Positions 26,446 to 35,861 are shown, numbered from the stretch's first letter. The stretch: 64,000 nucleotides of DNA from Candidatus Leptofilum gracile (GCA_016713825.1 JADJOJ010000011.1:124001-188000), one strand, 5' to 3'. Program-made: numbers and translations. The notes: generated by a model not told the origin, from the letters alone.

Positions 26446-27840
26446 TTATTTCAGGTTGTGTTCGATGCTGAGTTCCGGGTATGGGGAGGGTTCATTGAGG
26501 CTGGCAGACGGCCGTTCCCGCACATATTGGTCAAAAAAGGCGAGCAAATATTGGGTTTGGATGGTGAGGCCGTAGGCGCTGTCGATGCTGCCAGACAGCC
26601 CCAGCTGCGGCGTTAGCGGCGAGAGCAGCACCAGGTCGGTAAAGTCGTAATGCTGCGTGCCGTCCAGGGTGAGTTCATAGCCGTCGGCTGCCAGGTTGTT
26701 GAAGATCGCCTGGCCGCGCGCCTGGTTTTCTGGCCCCAGCCAGCTGGGCGTGCTGATGAACATAAACGGCTGGTCTGGCCCGGCGTCCATCACCGAATCA
26801 TTGACGGGCAGCAGCCAGCTGTCTAGCCCTACGCCAGCTTTGCAGCGGGCATCTTGCAGGCAAAACTGCACCGTCGCCCCGCCGCCGGTGGAGTGGCCAA
26901 ATACGCCCACCTGGTTGAGGTTGAGACGGCCGTTCAGCACGTGCCCCGCCTCATTGTTCCATCCCGCCATCGTGTCTAGCAAAAAGCCGATGTCGTTGGC
27001 CCAGGTTTGCACCAGCGGCTTCGCTTCGGTGGCGTTGGACTGCCCGCTGGGGAAAATGCGGGCCGGATCGTAGATGAAGATACGGCCGTCTGGGAAAATC
27101 GTAATCGCGTTGGCATAGCTGTGCTCTGGGGCGATGACCACGTAGCCGTGGCTCACCAGTTCGCGCACCATCGTTGTGTTTTGCATGCGAATGCCAGATA
27201 ACCCATGCGAAAAGACAATCACCGGGAACGGTGCGCCGTCATCCGCAGCGGGCACATCTTGCCAAATGTCCAGCTCCGTCAGGTTCACGTGGCTTACCAA
27301 AAAGGAGGGCAGGCCAAACTGCTCGGCAATGACCGGGCCAGCGATTTCTAAATCGGGCAGATAATCGGCGGGTTGGCCGTCTCGGTTGGCGGCGGGATAC
27401 CAAACCTGGGCCACCAGTTCGCGGTTGTCGTTGGGCGCTGTGGTGTAATTTTCTGGCCGACTTTCATCCACCAGGAAGGTGGTGAAGGTGCCTACGGCGT
27501 ACGGGCCTGTGGGTTCGGGCAGGGTGGGCACGGGCATGGCCACCGGCAGCGCCAGGGCCACCAGCCAGAGCAGCAGCGCCAGCAGGCCGCCCAGCCAGGC
27601 CAGGCGCGGCGCTTGGAATTTGCCATCGCGCCAGCGCAGGGCCAGCAGGAAGAAGACGGCCGTTAACCCATACGCCGGAATCATTTGCCAACGATACCCC
27701 TCAAAAGCAAGGTGCAGCGCTGCGAAAAGTGTGGCCAGCCCGGGGAAGATGAGCAGCCAATGCGGCCGTTTGCGGCTAACCAACAGCCACAGCAGCGGAA
27801 TAAGGAGAGCAATGAGGAGAAGAATTTCAAATAGTCGCAT
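26446..27840 (-). CDS. Membrane-anchored alpha/beta hydrolase, PAF-acetylhydrolase-like
   Basis: The protein is 464 residues from the ATG at 27840. Four N-terminal helices (about residues 1-105) precede an alpha/beta hydrolase domain. The nucleophile is Ser317 in GHSTGGGA, and PVIVFSHGLSG forms the oxyanion strand. The likely catalytic Asp and His are in GLDSW and TQHYDF. The pattern matches platelet-activating factor acetylhydrolase isoform II-type esterases/lipases. The hydrolase domain should face outside; substrate unknown. A longer frame to 27873 runs into a palindromic repeat. Confidence 0.82.
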   Translation of the reverse strand: MRLFEILLLIALLIPLLWLLVSRKRPHWLLIFPGLATLFAALHLAFEGYRWQMIPAYGLTAVFFLLALRWRDGKFQAPRLAWLGGLLALLLWLVALALPVAMPVPTLPEPTGPYAVGTFTTFLVDESRPENYTTAPNDNRELVAQVWYPAANRDGQPADYLPDLEIAGPVIAEQFGLPSFLVSHVNLTELDIWQDVPAADDGAPFPVIVFSHGLSGIRMQNTTMVRELVSHGYVVIAPEHSYANAITIFPDGRIFIYDPARIFPSGQSNATEAKPLVQTWANDIGFLLDTMAGWNNEAGHVLNGRLNLNQVGVFGHSTGGGATVQFCLQDARCKAGVGLDSWLLPVNDSVMDAGPDQPFMFISTPSWLGPENQARGQAIFNNLAADGYELTLDGTQHYDFTDLVLLSPLTPQLGLSGSIDSAYGLTIQTQYLLAFFDQYVRERPSASLNEPSPYPELSIEHNLK

Positions 27841-27852
27841 AGTGTGAAAGCC

Positions 27853-27908
27853 AACCTCCGGGAGGTTTAGCACAAAACGAAGGCCGTTTCAGGAACCTCC
27901 CGGAGGTT
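27853..27908. repeat. Pair of CCTCCGGGAGG palindromes
   Basis: AACCTCCGGGAGGTT at 27853-27867 and AACCTCCCGGAGGTT at 27894-27908 bracket a short intergenic stretch between the hydrolase start and the dehydrogenase stop. The same pair structure recurs at about 29032-29087 and 61207-61263. Confidence 0.8.
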
Positions 27909-27923
27909 TATTTGCAAAAAAAG

Positions 27924-28955
27924 TTAAATTTGCAGCACCAGCTTGCCCGTCACATCCCCTTCTTCAAGGCGGTGCAGGGCGGTGAGCCCTTCGCTGAGGG
28001 GGTAAATGGTGTCGATGACGGGTTGGAGACGGCCGTTAAAAATCAGATTCATCACCGTTTCGTAATCGGCCGAACTGCCCATGGTGCTGCCAATGATGCT
28101 GAGGTGCTTGCCAAAAATGAGCCGGTTGTCGATCTCGAACTTGGGGCCGCTGGTGTTGCCCACGGTGAGCAGCCGCCCCCCTTTTTTGAGGGCGCGCAGC
28201 GAGCCGTGGAAGGTGGCCGCGCCCACGTTGTCTACCACAATGTCCACGCCGCGCCGGTTGGTGGCTTTGAAGATCGCTTTGCCCCAATCCTCTTTGCTGC
28301 GGTTGATGAGTACATCTGCGCCGAGCGATTCGGCCAGGGCCAGCTTTTCATCTGTGGAGCCGACGACGTAGATGCGGCCTGCCCCGGCCAGCCTGGCAAT
28401 CTGGATGGCGGCGGTGTTGACGCCGCCGCCTGCACCGACGATGAGCACCGATTCACCTGCCTGCAAGCCACCCCGGGTGATGAGGGAATGCCACGCCGTG
28501 ACGTACACCAGCGAAGCGGCGGCGGCGTCTTCAAATTTGGCGTGGTCGGGCATTTTGAGCAGGTTGCGGGCGGGAACGGCCGTATACTCCGCAAAAAAGC
28601 CATCCACATGCTCGCCCAAAATGGCAAAATTGTCGCTCATGTTGTCCAGGCCGCGCCGCCCAAAATAGTCGGCATCGCTGCCCAGGCTGGGGTTGATGGC
28701 CACTCGGTCACCTTCGCTGAAGCCGGTGACGCGGCTGCCGATTCTGGCCACCACGCCCGCGCCATCGCTGCCCATGATGTGGGGCAGCTTCAGGTTTAGG
28801 CCAGGCCAGCCCGCCAGTACCCACAAATCGAGCCGGTTTAGTGCGGCCGCTTTGTTGGCAATCAGCACCTCATCTGGCCCAATTTCTGGTTCTGGCACCT
28901 CGGTGTACTGCACATTTTCCAGCAATCCATGTTCGTAAAATACAACAGCTTTCAT
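27924..28955 (-). CDS. Zinc-type MDR alcohol dehydrogenase/quinone oxidoreductase family protein
   Basis: This 343-residue medium-chain reductase has a GroES-like N-terminal domain (GSDGAGVVARIGSRV) and a Rossmann domain with VLIVGAGGGVNTAAIQIA and the NADP-type VVGSTDEKLALAESLGADVLINR. The structural-zinc cysteine cluster of classical alcohol dehydrogenases is absent, which points to the quinone oxidoreductase/enoyl reductase side of the family. It lies downstream of the TPR gene (138 bases apart), with palindromic repeats on both sides. Confidence 0.87.
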   Translation of the reverse strand: MKAVVFYEHGLLENVQYTEVPEPEIGPDEVLIANKAAALNRLDLWVLAGWPGLNLKLPHIMGSDGAGVVARIGSRVTGFSEGDRVAINPSLGSDADYFGRRGLDNMSDNFAILGEHVDGFFAEYTAVPARNLLKMPDHAKFEDAAAASLVYVTAWHSLITRGGLQAGESVLIVGAGGGVNTAAIQIARLAGAGRIYVVGSTDEKLALAESLGADVLINRSKEDWGKAIFKATNRRGVDIVVDNVGAATFHGSLRALKKGGRLLTVGNTSGPKFEIDNRLIFGKHLSIIGSTMGSSADYETVMNLIFNGRLQPVIDTIYPLSEGLTALHRLEEGDVTGKLVLQI

Positions 28956-29031
28956 GGGTATATCCTATTTTTGCGGCGGAGTGAGCATCCTCAGATGCGA
29001 ACGGTTTGTGAGGATGCTTTCTCTGCAAATA

Positions 29032-29087
29032 AACTTCCGGGAGGCTTGAAAAATGGCCTCTGTGACGGGCTGAACCTCCCGGAGGTT
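29032..29087. repeat. CCTCCGGGAGG palindrome pair, second copy
   Basis: An imperfect ACTTCCGGGAGGCTT unit near 29032-29047 and a perfect AACCTCCCGGAGGTT at 29073-29087 sit just past the end of the TPR gene. To the left, 28988-29020 holds a further hairpin on CATCCTCA words. Confidence 0.65.
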
Positions 29088-29093
29088 GGGTTT

Positions 29094-29585
29094 CTAATCG
29101 TCCCAGACTTCGTCGAGGTTGTCTTTGTAATAATCCAGCGGGTCGGCGTAGTCCAGGATGTTTTCGTCGCTGGTCGTTTCTAGCAGCAGCTCCAGCAGCA
29201 GGCGCACGGCTTCATCTTCACGGCCGTCGCTGTAATAGGCCAGGGCGAGGAACACTTTGCCGCTGTTGTCATCGGGGAACTGTTTGACCGCTTTTTCCAG
29301 CGTTTCGACGGCGTCGTCGAAGTTGCCCACGTTGCGGTGGCTGCTGCCCAGGCAAACGAGGCATTCCTGCAAATCTTCGCCGTCTAGCCCGGCTTTAATT
29401 GCTTTTTGGTAATACGGAATCGCTTCTTTTTCTTCGCCCAGCACGTCGTAGGAGCCGCCAACTTCGTAGAGCACCAGCGGGTCGTTGGGATGTTCTGCCA
29501 GCAGATCGAGCAGCAGCTCCTGGCTGGCGTCTAGTTCGTCGTTGCGGCGCAGCGCTTTGGCGCGGGCGATGGTTTCTTCAATCAC
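29094..29585 (-). CDS. Tetratricopeptide repeat protein
   Basis: The start is the GTG at 29585, preceded by AGGAG at seven bases, giving 163 residues. Three or four TPR helices pairs are visible (ALRRNDELDASQELLLDLLAEHPNDP, VLYEVGGSYDVLGEEKEAIPYYQKAI, SHRNVGNFDDAVETLEKAVKQFPDD). The C-terminus is very acidic (LDEVWDD). TPR proteins mediate protein contacts; no partner is evident. The frame continues upstream to 30047 but that part has no TPR sequence. Confidence 0.8.
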   Translation of the reverse strand: MIEETIARAKALRRNDELDASQELLLDLLAEHPNDPLVLYEVGGSYDVLGEEKEAIPYYQKAIKAGLDGEDLQECLVCLGSSHRNVGNFDDAVETLEKAVKQFPDDNSGKVFLALAYYSDGREDEAVRLLLELLLETTSDENILDYADPLDYYKDNLDEVWDD

Positions 29586-29889
29586 GGTTCTTCTCCTGAG
29601 TGGCCACAGCATCAGATGAGGAGTTCGCATCCTCAGATGCGGACCGGGCATCTGAGTATGCCCACTCCTCCATTTTGAGTATTGTGCCTGTGGCAGAATG
29701 GTTTGTGGAGTATGATAGCAAGGGTGGGTAAACTGACAACTGCAATTCGGTGATCTTGTCGGTTTACGGCCGTTTTGGTATGGTCTAAAAATTAGGATAA
29801 AGAGTTTGTCAGTGCCAGGCACGGGGCGCTGGATTGTGTGCATATACAGAGGAACCGCCCCGTGCCAGGCAGTTGAGAGGAAGTTTTCG
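29586..29889. other. Intergenic region with CATCCTCAGATGCG and GTGCCAGGCAC repeats
   Basis: No gene is visible. CATCCTCAGATGCG at about 29628-29641 repeats a word found on the other side of the TPR gene (about 28988). At 29811-29870 an inverted repeat pairs CACGGGGCG with CGCCCCGTG, with TGCCAGGCA at both outer flanks. One ACGGCCGT is at about 29766. Confidence 0.5.
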
Positions 29890-30459
29890 ATGGCAAAAGC
29901 AGTGGCGCAACGGGTAAGTGGTCGATTGTTGGGGGAGAACGGGGCAAAGCGGAACGGCCGTACGGCCCTCTTCCTCACCAATCCCAAACCAGATGCAGAC
30001 GCAGATGATCTGCTCTTTTTGCGTTTTGCCTTTGTGATCATGGGCACAGAAGCGCCGCTGTTCCCCAGCTTTTTGATTGATGATTGGGGCGGGGAGGTGC
30101 GGGGAACGGCCGTTTACCAATGGGTAAAAGAAAATGGCAACCAATTCCCCCGCGCCGAGATTTTTGGCTTCGACGGGCAGGGCAACGCGGTGCAGCGCTT
30201 TGTGCGAGAGCTGGAACTGTTTGCCAGGCTGCCCTGCACGGCGTACCCCACCCGTGAAACGCCGCTGACCGACGGCACCCCCGTGCACGCCATTTTGCTG
30301 CCAGATGCCAGCGTAACGGAGCCTGTGAAAATAAAACGGCCGTCGGATTTGAAACGGCCGTTAAGCGCCGCGCGGGTCACCTGGTGGCAGGTTCCACCCA
30401 CGCTCGCTGCCTTCAATTTTAGCCTGCTAGACGAAACCCCAACCCCCGACTTCATCTAA
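29890..30459 (+). CDS. Uncharacterised protein
   Basis: The protein is 189 residues from the ATG at 29890 (GAGAGGAAG upstream). It reads LRFAFVIMGTEAPLFPSFLIDDWGGE and later HAILLPDASVTEPVKIKRPSDLKRPLSAARVTWWQVPP. No membrane segment beyond one hydrophobic strand and no motif that I recognise. Four ACGGCCGT palindromes fall within 570 bases, two of them 16 bases apart at 30337 and 30353. Function unknown. Confidence 0.6.
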   Translation: MAKAVAQRVSGRLLGENGAKRNGRTALFLTNPKPDADADDLLFLRFAFVIMGTEAPLFPSFLIDDWGGEVRGTAVYQWVKENGNQFPRAEIFGFDGQGNAVQRFVRELELFARLPCTAYPTRETPLTDGTPVHAILLPDASVTEPVKIKRPSDLKRPLSAARVTWWQVPPTLAAFNFSLLDETPTPDFI

Positions 30460-30462
30460 TTT

Positions 30463-30538
30463 TTACCGCAGAGGTCGCGGAGAGCGCAGAGATTTAAGTG
30501 AAAAACCCCGCGACCTCCGCGCTCTCTGCGGTGAAATT
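30463..30538. repeat. CGCAGAG/GTCGCGG inverted mosaic repeat
   Basis: Between convergent genes, ACCGCAGAGGTCGCGG words on the left pair with CCGCGACCTCCGCG and CTCTCTGCGGT words on the right. The order of words differs between arms, so the fold is mosaic. It may act as a bidirectional terminator or be a dispersed repeat. Confidence 0.5.
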
Positions 30539-30539
30539 C

Positions 30540-32180
30540 CTATTTGATGACAACTTCTACGATGGGGCGGCGGCCGGTTTCGGCGTAGAGGAAGCGGCCG
30601 AGCGCATCTTCGATCTTCTTGTTTAGCCCCTTGCCCTGGCCGTCGAACTGCTTCACCACGCGCTCAATCGTCTCTTTGGCGTCGTCAATCAGCCCATTTT
30701 CATCCCGCCGGTCAATGAAGCCGCGCGAGATAATTTCTGGCTGGCCAATCATCTTACCCATGTGGTCCAGGCTAACCACCACAAAAAAGAGGCCGCTCTG
30801 GGCCAGCTTTTCCCGATCGCGCAGCACCGGCCAATCGATTTCGCCCACGCTGTCGCCATCCACAAAAATGTAGCCACCGCGCATCCGGGGCTGCACTTCC
30901 AATGACGCTTCGTACAGGTCGATGGGCGTGCCGTTTTCAACGACGGCAATGTTTTCGGCGGGAATGCCCAGTTCCTGAGCCATGACAGCGTGCTGCTTCA
31001 GGTGGCGCAGTTCCCCATGCACCGGCAGCAGATATTTGGGGCGCACCAGGTTGATCATCAGCTTCATCTCTTCCTGGCTGGCGTGGCCGGAGACGTGCAC
31101 ATTGGCGACGTTTTCGTATAGCACATTGGCACCGCGCCGGAACAGCTGGTTGATGGTGCGGTGCACCAGCTCTTCGTTGCCGGGGATGGTGTGGGCAGAA
31201 AGCACCACGGTGTCGCCTTCTTCGATTTGCAGGCGGTTGTGGTTGCCCCGCGCCAGCCGCCCCATGACGGCCGATGGCTCGCCCTGCGATCCGGTGGCCA
31301 TGATAACCACCCGGTGTGCGGGCAGATTGGAGATGTCGCTGATGTCGATGAGGGTGGCTTCGTCAATTTTGAGGTAGCCCAGGTCCATGGCCATTTTGGT
31401 GTTATCGCGCATGGAGCGACCGGTGATGGCCAGGTAACGGCCGTACTTCTCTGCCGTATCGGCCACCAGCTGAATGCGCGAAATGAGCGAGGCAAAGCTG
31501 GCCACGATGATGCGCCCGGGTGCGTCGCTAAACATTTTGTCGAACGCCACCTCGATCACTTTTTCTGATTTGGTCCAGCCGGGCCGGTCGGCGTTGGTGC
31601 TGTCGGCCAGCAGGCAGAGCACGCCCCGCTGTGAAAATTCGGCCAGCTTGGCAAAATCGGGTGGCCAGCCGTCGGCAGGGGTGTGGTCGAACTTGTAGTC
31701 GCCGGTGTGCACCACCAGCCCGGCGGGGGTGGTGATGCCAAAGCCTACACAGTCGGGGATGCTGTGGGCTACGTGGAACGGCTCGATGGTGAAATGTTGG
31801 CCTACGGTGAAGGTGTCGCCCGCTTCAAAGGTGATGAGCGCGATCTCTTTTTTCAGGCCAGCCCGCCGCATTTTCACATCGATCAGGCCGATGGTGAGCG
31901 GCGTGGCGTAAATGGGGGCGTCGATATCGCGCATGACGTGAGGCAGGGCGCCCACGTGGTCTTCATGTCCGTGGGTGATGAGGACGGCTACGACTTTGTC
32001 GAGCTTGTCCATCAGGTATTGGTAATCGGGAATGATGGCGTCCACCCCCAGCATATCGTTTTGGGGGAACATAATGCCCGCATCGATGATGACGATTTCG
32101 TCTTCGTACTCGATGGCGGTCATGTTTTTGCCAATCTCCCCGCAGCCGCCCAGGGGGACGATGCGCAATTTTGTCTTCAT
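30540..32180 (-). CDS. rnj: Ribonuclease J
   Basis: This 546-residue metallo-beta-lactamase/beta-CASP RNase has metal ligands in HGHEDH (His70, His72, Asp74, His75) and HTGDYKFD, plus the beta-CASP segment and a C-terminal domain. RNase J has both 5'-exonuclease and endonuclease activity and matures and degrades mRNA and rRNA. Length and motif order are normal. It lies alone between a convergent uncharacterised gene and a repeat-filled gap. Confidence 0.94.
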   Translation of the reverse strand: MKTKLRIVPLGGCGEIGKNMTAIEYEDEIVIIDAGIMFPQNDMLGVDAIIPDYQYLMDKLDKVVAVLITHGHEDHVGALPHVMRDIDAPIYATPLTIGLIDVKMRRAGLKKEIALITFEAGDTFTVGQHFTIEPFHVAHSIPDCVGFGITTPAGLVVHTGDYKFDHTPADGWPPDFAKLAEFSQRGVLCLLADSTNADRPGWTKSEKVIEVAFDKMFSDAPGRIIVASFASLISRIQLVADTAEKYGRYLAITGRSMRDNTKMAMDLGYLKIDEATLIDISDISNLPAHRVVIMATGSQGEPSAVMGRLARGNHNRLQIEEGDTVVLSAHTIPGNEELVHRTINQLFRRGANVLYENVANVHVSGHASQEEMKLMINLVRPKYLLPVHGELRHLKQHAVMAQELGIPAENIAVVENGTPIDLYEASLEVQPRMRGGYIFVDGDSVGEIDWPVLRDREKLAQSGLFFVVVSLDHMGKMIGQPEIISRGFIDRRDENGLIDDAKETIERVVKQFDGQGKGLNKKIEDALGRFLYAETGRRPIVEVVIK

Positions 32181-32230
32181 AAAACCTCCGAAAGTGACGA
32201 GTAACCAACTGGTTACTCGGTTATGTTAAG

Positions 32231-32300
32231 TTATTTTCCGCAGATCAGACAGATTTCGCACATTTTTTTGTTTAATCTGCGTCATCTGCGGATGTGTATT
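32231..32300. repeat. CGCAGAT-type intergenic hairpin
   Basis: TCCGCAGAT near 32237 pairs with ATCTGCGGA near 32287, and inner words (CAGATTTCGCACA/AATCTGCGT) partly pair too. The family recurs at 38412-38451, 47777-47835 and 50380-50440. Here it lies between the RNase J start and the end of the PP2C gene, so it could affect either. Confidence 0.55.
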
Positions 32301-32429
32301 TTGGGCAAACGGCCGTACCAAACCAGTCGTGTTGAACGGCCGTTTCCAGTTGAAAAGTACAAATTGTGGTTGGATTAAATTGCGTAAACGTGAGGCAAAA
32401 AATAGGTGCTTACGAATACAACGAAGATA

Positions 32430-33365
32430 TTATACACGGAGTAGAAACCAAACCAGAAATATTAACATTGCTTGAATGAGACCCAGCGTGAGGGTGTACA
32501 GCCAAAGGGCGGAGCGGTTGGCGGTTGTCTGGCTTCCGGCTTGTGTTTGGGGTGGCACCAGGGGGGTGCTGCGGGTATCGGTGGATTTTTGGGGGGAAAC
32601 GGCCGTTGCCCCCGCATACCGAATAATTGCCACCGAAATATTGTCTTCGCCGCCGCGCTCATTGGCCCGGTTGATCAAAATATTGGTCGCTTTTTCCGGT
32701 TCGTTTTCTTTCAGCACCAGGGCGATCTCTTCATCTAGCACGTGGCGCGTTAACCCATCGGAACAGAGCAGCAGCATGTCGCCTGGCTCTAAATCTTGCT
32801 CATACAAATCAATCTGCGGCGAGCGCTCGGAGCCAAGGCTGTAGAGGATGACGTTGCGCCGGGGATGGAAGTGGGCTTCTTCTTCGGTGATGGCCCCTTC
32901 TTCGACCAGCTTGGCCACCAGGCTTTGATCTTTGGTAATTTGCTGGATACGGCCGTTCCGCCACAAATAGCCCCGACTGTCCCCCACATTGCCGATGTAC
33001 GCGTGATTTTCTTGCAAAACGGCCGCCACCATCGTGGTGGCCATGCGGCTGTTGTCGTTGCGCTCCAGCACATATTGCCGCAGCTCCGTATTGGCTGCTT
33101 GCATGGCATTAATCAGCCGCTGCCCCCAATTCGGTTCGTCCGCGTGGCCCAGGTAATGCTCGATGGTGTGGCCACTGGTCAGTTCGCTGGCGACTTCACC
33201 CGCGTCTGCACCGCCCACACCGTCGGCCACAATGTACAGCCAGCCGTGTCGGGCTTCTTCTTCTGGATTGCTGGGTTCCCAATGGGAGACAAAATCTTCG
33301 TTGTGGCCACGAACCTGGCCGGTGTCGGTGCGGAGAACAGCGGTAATTTGGTCCAAATTGCTCAT
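32430..33365 (-). CDS. PP2C-type serine/threonine protein phosphatase with C-terminal membrane anchor
   Basis: The protein is 311 residues from the ATG at 33365. PPM motifs: RGHNEDF (residues 19-25), VADGVGG (47-52), MATTMVAAVL, GNVGDSRGYL, LCSDGLTRHV and GGEDNISVAII. A Pro/Thr linker leads to a single C-terminal helix (LYTLTLGLIQAMLIFLVWFLL). It should dephosphorylate Ser/Thr targets at the inner membrane face; no kinase gene is adjacent. The -10 box lies seven bases from the ATG. Confidence 0.92.
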   Translation of the reverse strand: MSNLDQITAVLRTDTGQVRGHNEDFVSHWEPSNPEEEARHGWLYIVADGVGGADAGEVASELTSGHTIEHYLGHADEPNWGQRLINAMQAANTELRQYVLERNDNSRMATTMVAAVLQENHAYIGNVGDSRGYLWRNGRIQQITKDQSLVAKLVEEGAITEEEAHFHPRRNVILYSLGSERSPQIDLYEQDLEPGDMLLLCSDGLTRHVLDEEIALVLKENEPEKATNILINRANERGGEDNISVAIIRYAGATAVSPQKSTDTRSTPLVPPQTQAGSQTTANRSALWLYTLTLGLIQAMLIFLVWFLLRV

Positions 33366-33372
33366 GCGCAAA

Positions 33373-33402
33373 ACTATACCCCACTCGTCTAAAAAGAATC
33401 AA
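33373..33402 (-). promoter_or_regulatory. Promoter of the PP2C gene, leaderless type
   Basis: TTGATT (33402-33397), an 18-base spacer and TATAGT (33378-33373) on the minus strand; seven bases separate the -10 box from the ATG at 33365, and there is no ribosome binding site. Confidence 0.6.
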
Positions 33403-33560
33403 GCCGGACTTCCGTTCCAGAGGTGAATCGTAGGGAATTTTACCGGCCACACAGAAGTTTGCCCAAACCTCTGAGGTTTTTCCAGAATCATGATTTTGGT
33501 GATTTGATTCAAACCTCAGAGGTTTCCCTCGATATTCTCGGTGCCTTCTGTGGCCAAAAA

Positions 33561-34874
33561 TTACCGGCTGATGCCTAACAAGAAATATTCTTCGGTGCGG
33601 CTGTCGATGAGCAGGGCGGCTTCTTCAACGGAAATATCGCCGTAAAAAGCGCGCTCGATCTCTTCGTTGGCCGTGCTTTCAATCTCTTCCCAGGTGCTGA
33701 TGATGGGTACCAGCCGCAGCGTGGTTGCCGTGTCTAGCCAGACGTAGCTGCGGGCGGGCAGCTTGCCGGGGTCCAAAAAGGCGTCCGATTCGGCCACGGC
33801 GATGAGGGAGGGCACGGTACGGCCGCTTCCGGCAATAATCGTCTGCCCCGCAACCGAATTGGCAAACTCGATAAACGTCCAGGCGGCCTCTTTGTTTTGG
33901 GTGGTGCTAGAGAGGCAGTAGGCGTCGCTGTGCAGCACGCTGGCCACCGCCTGGTTGCGCGGCAGCGGGGCCACATCCCAAACAAACCCCTCGATCTCGC
34001 GGAAGGTGGGGGTGGCCCGACGGCTGTCCAGGAACATCGCCGTGCTGCCGCCCACAAAGCGGCTTTCGTTGTCCTGGGCGGCTGCTTCTATGCGGCCCGG
34101 CACCACGCCGTGCACCTGGCGCAAATCCACAAACCATTGCAGCGCCGCCTGCGAAGGCGGGCGGGTGAGGGTGAGCCGGGCGGGGAATTCCTCGCTGTTC
34201 ACAATCACGCCGCCATTTTGCCAGACAAAGGGGGCCAGCCGGTACAGCGACGGGTCTACCCCCAGGCCGTACTGGTCGATGGTGCCGTCGTTGTCAAAAT
34301 CTTGGGTGAGGGAAACGGCCGTTTTCACAAAATCAGCCCACGTCCAATCATCCGCCGGGTAAGCTACGCCCGCCGCGTCGAACATATCCTGGTTGTAATA
34401 CACCACCAGGCTAGAAATATTTTGCGGAATGCAGGTGATCACCCCATCCCAGGTGAAGGCGTCGATGGTGGCGGGGTAAAAATCGTCGGGCTGGATCAGA
34501 TCGCTGGCGGCCAGGTAAGGGCCAAGCGGCTCTAGCAGCCCGTTGGCGGCAAATGCGCCGTAGCGCCGGTAGTTCATCAGCGTTACGTCTGGCGGGGAAC
34601 CGGCGGCAAATTCAGTCGAGAGCCGGTCGCGGTAGGTACTGGCGGACGGGATGTGGGTGACTTCGACCAGGATTTCTGGGTGGGCCTTTTGAAACGCGGC
34701 GACCAAATCCAGGTAGGCTTGCCGCTCCGCCGGATCGCCAGAAACCATAAAGCTGATGGTGTCTGGCGACGGTGAGCAGCTTAGGAGCAGCAGCAGGGCC
34801 AGGCTGGTCGTCAGCAGTCGCCAGAGCAATCGGGGGTAGAAGGGATGATGCATTTGTTTGCTCGCTTTTGCCAT
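33561..34874 (-). CDS. Sugar-type ABC transporter substrate-binding lipoprotein
   Basis: The protein has 437 residues with a signal peptide and lipobox LLSC (Cys33), then a family 1 solute-binding fold: VTHIPSASTYRDRLSTEFAAGSPPDV, WDGVITCIPQNISSLVVYYNQDMFDAAGV, and DWTWADFVKTA. Such proteins deliver oligosaccharides or glycerol-phosphate-like solutes to MalFG-type permeases. The ATG follows the TAG of the phosphatase gene directly with no gap, and the two permeases lie upstream in the same operon. Ligand unknown. Confidence 0.9.
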   Translation of the reverse strand: MAKASKQMHHPFYPRLLWRLLTTSLALLLLLSCSPSPDTISFMVSGDPAERQAYLDLVAAFQKAHPEILVEVTHIPSASTYRDRLSTEFAAGSPPDVTLMNYRRYGAFAANGLLEPLGPYLAASDLIQPDDFYPATIDAFTWDGVITCIPQNISSLVVYYNQDMFDAAGVAYPADDWTWADFVKTAVSLTQDFDNDGTIDQYGLGVDPSLYRLAPFVWQNGGVIVNSEEFPARLTLTRPPSQAALQWFVDLRQVHGVVPGRIEAAAQDNESRFVGGSTAMFLDSRRATPTFREIEGFVWDVAPLPRNQAVASVLHSDAYCLSSTTQNKEAAWTFIEFANSVAGQTIIAGSGRTVPSLIAVAESDAFLDPGKLPARSYVWLDTATTLRLVPIISTWEEIESTANEEIERAFYGDISVEEAALLIDSRTEEYFLLGISR

Positions 34875-35861
34875 CTACCGGGTGGCCAGGGGCAGATAAA
34901 GCTGGTTGCTAAAATGGTCGCCTTTGTACAGCGTGAGGCTGTCTATGAGGCTGCCGGTGCGGCTGTAGAAGCTGAAGGTGAGGCAGGTGGGGGCCGCTTC
35001 TAGCCGCATTGCACCGTAGTCCAAATTATAGCGCACGGCGGAGCCAGGCACAGGGTTGCCCAGGCTGTAGATGCTGCGGCCACCCAGCCCGTTGACAAAG
35101 TAGGGGATGCCGCCCTGGTGGATGCGTTCGTAGGTGTGATCGTGCCCGGCGAGTACGGCCGTTGCTCCCCAAACCCCAAAGGGCCACTGCATCGTCGGGT
35201 CAGAGCCGTGCACGCTGGAGGAGGAGTAGGGGGGATGGTGCAGGCTGATCAGCTTCCAGGGAGCGGTGCTGGCGCTGAGCTGGGCTTGCAGCCAGGTGGC
35301 CTGGGTAGAGGTGGCGGAACGGCCGTCTGGCTCGTGCGGGTCGCTGTCCAGGGCAAACAGATGTACCGGGCCGAGTTCAATCTCGTAGTACCGCTCGTTG
35401 CCAGGCAGGCTGAAGTAATCGAGGTATGGTTGCAGCGTGCCGGTGTTCCAATCATGGTTGCCGGGTACGGGGAAGAAGCGGTTTTGGGCCGCGCCGGGGC
35501 CGTAACTGCCGGTGTAATTGCCAATGTACTGCTGGTAATATTGGCCAATGTTGGCGTCGATTGTGCTGGCTTCGCCGTTGGGGTAGTTGTTGTCGCCGGT
35601 GGTGATCACGTAATCGACGTTCCAGCTGTTTACCAGGGCGGCCACATCGGCTTCTGGCTGGCCGGCGTTGCCAAAATCGCCAATGACGGCGTAGGTGGTG
35701 GTGCCGATGCAGGCGGCATCGCCCGCCAGCACGGTGTTGGCCTGGTACACTTTGTTGGGCGTGCGCCAGTTGAGGAGGAGGATGAGGGTGAGAAGGGAAA
35801 CGGCCGTTGCCGCCCAAATCGGGCTGCGAAAAAACCACTTGTTGTTATTGTGTGCTTTCAT
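34875..35861 (-). CDS. Exported metallophosphoesterase, purple acid phosphatase-like
   Basis: The protein has 328 residues with an N-terminal signal/anchor helix (AAVSLLTLILLL). Calcineurin-fold metal motifs are in order: GDFGN, GDNNYPNG, GNHDWN, SLHHPPYSS and GHDHTYER. The spacing matches tartrate-resistant acid phosphatase-like enzymes that cleave phosphomonoesters outside the membrane. It sits inside a sugar ABC importer operon, which suggests that the imported solute is released from a phosphorylated precursor; that link is inference. Confidence 0.88.
   Translation of the reverse strand: MKAHNNNKWFFRSPIWAATAVSLLTLILLLNWRTPNKVYQANTVLAGDAACIGTTTYAVIGDFGNAGQPEADVAALVNSWNVDYVITTGDNNYPNGEASTIDANIGQYYQQYIGNYTGSYGPGAAQNRFFPVPGNHDWNTGTLQPYLDYFSLPGNERYYEIELGPVHLFALDSDPHEPDGRSATSTQATWLQAQLSASTAPWKLISLHHPPYSSSSVHGSDPTMQWPFGVWGATAVLAGHDHTYERIHQGGIPYFVNGLGGRSIYSLGNPVPGSAVRYNLDYGAMRLEAAPTCLTFSFYSRTGSLIDSLTLYKGDHFSNQLYLPLATR

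Noticed and set aside
29586..30047. N-terminal extension of the TPR protein
   Set aside because: The frame stays open to 30047, but the added residues have no TPR or signal character and the GTG at 29585 has a well-spaced AGGAG.
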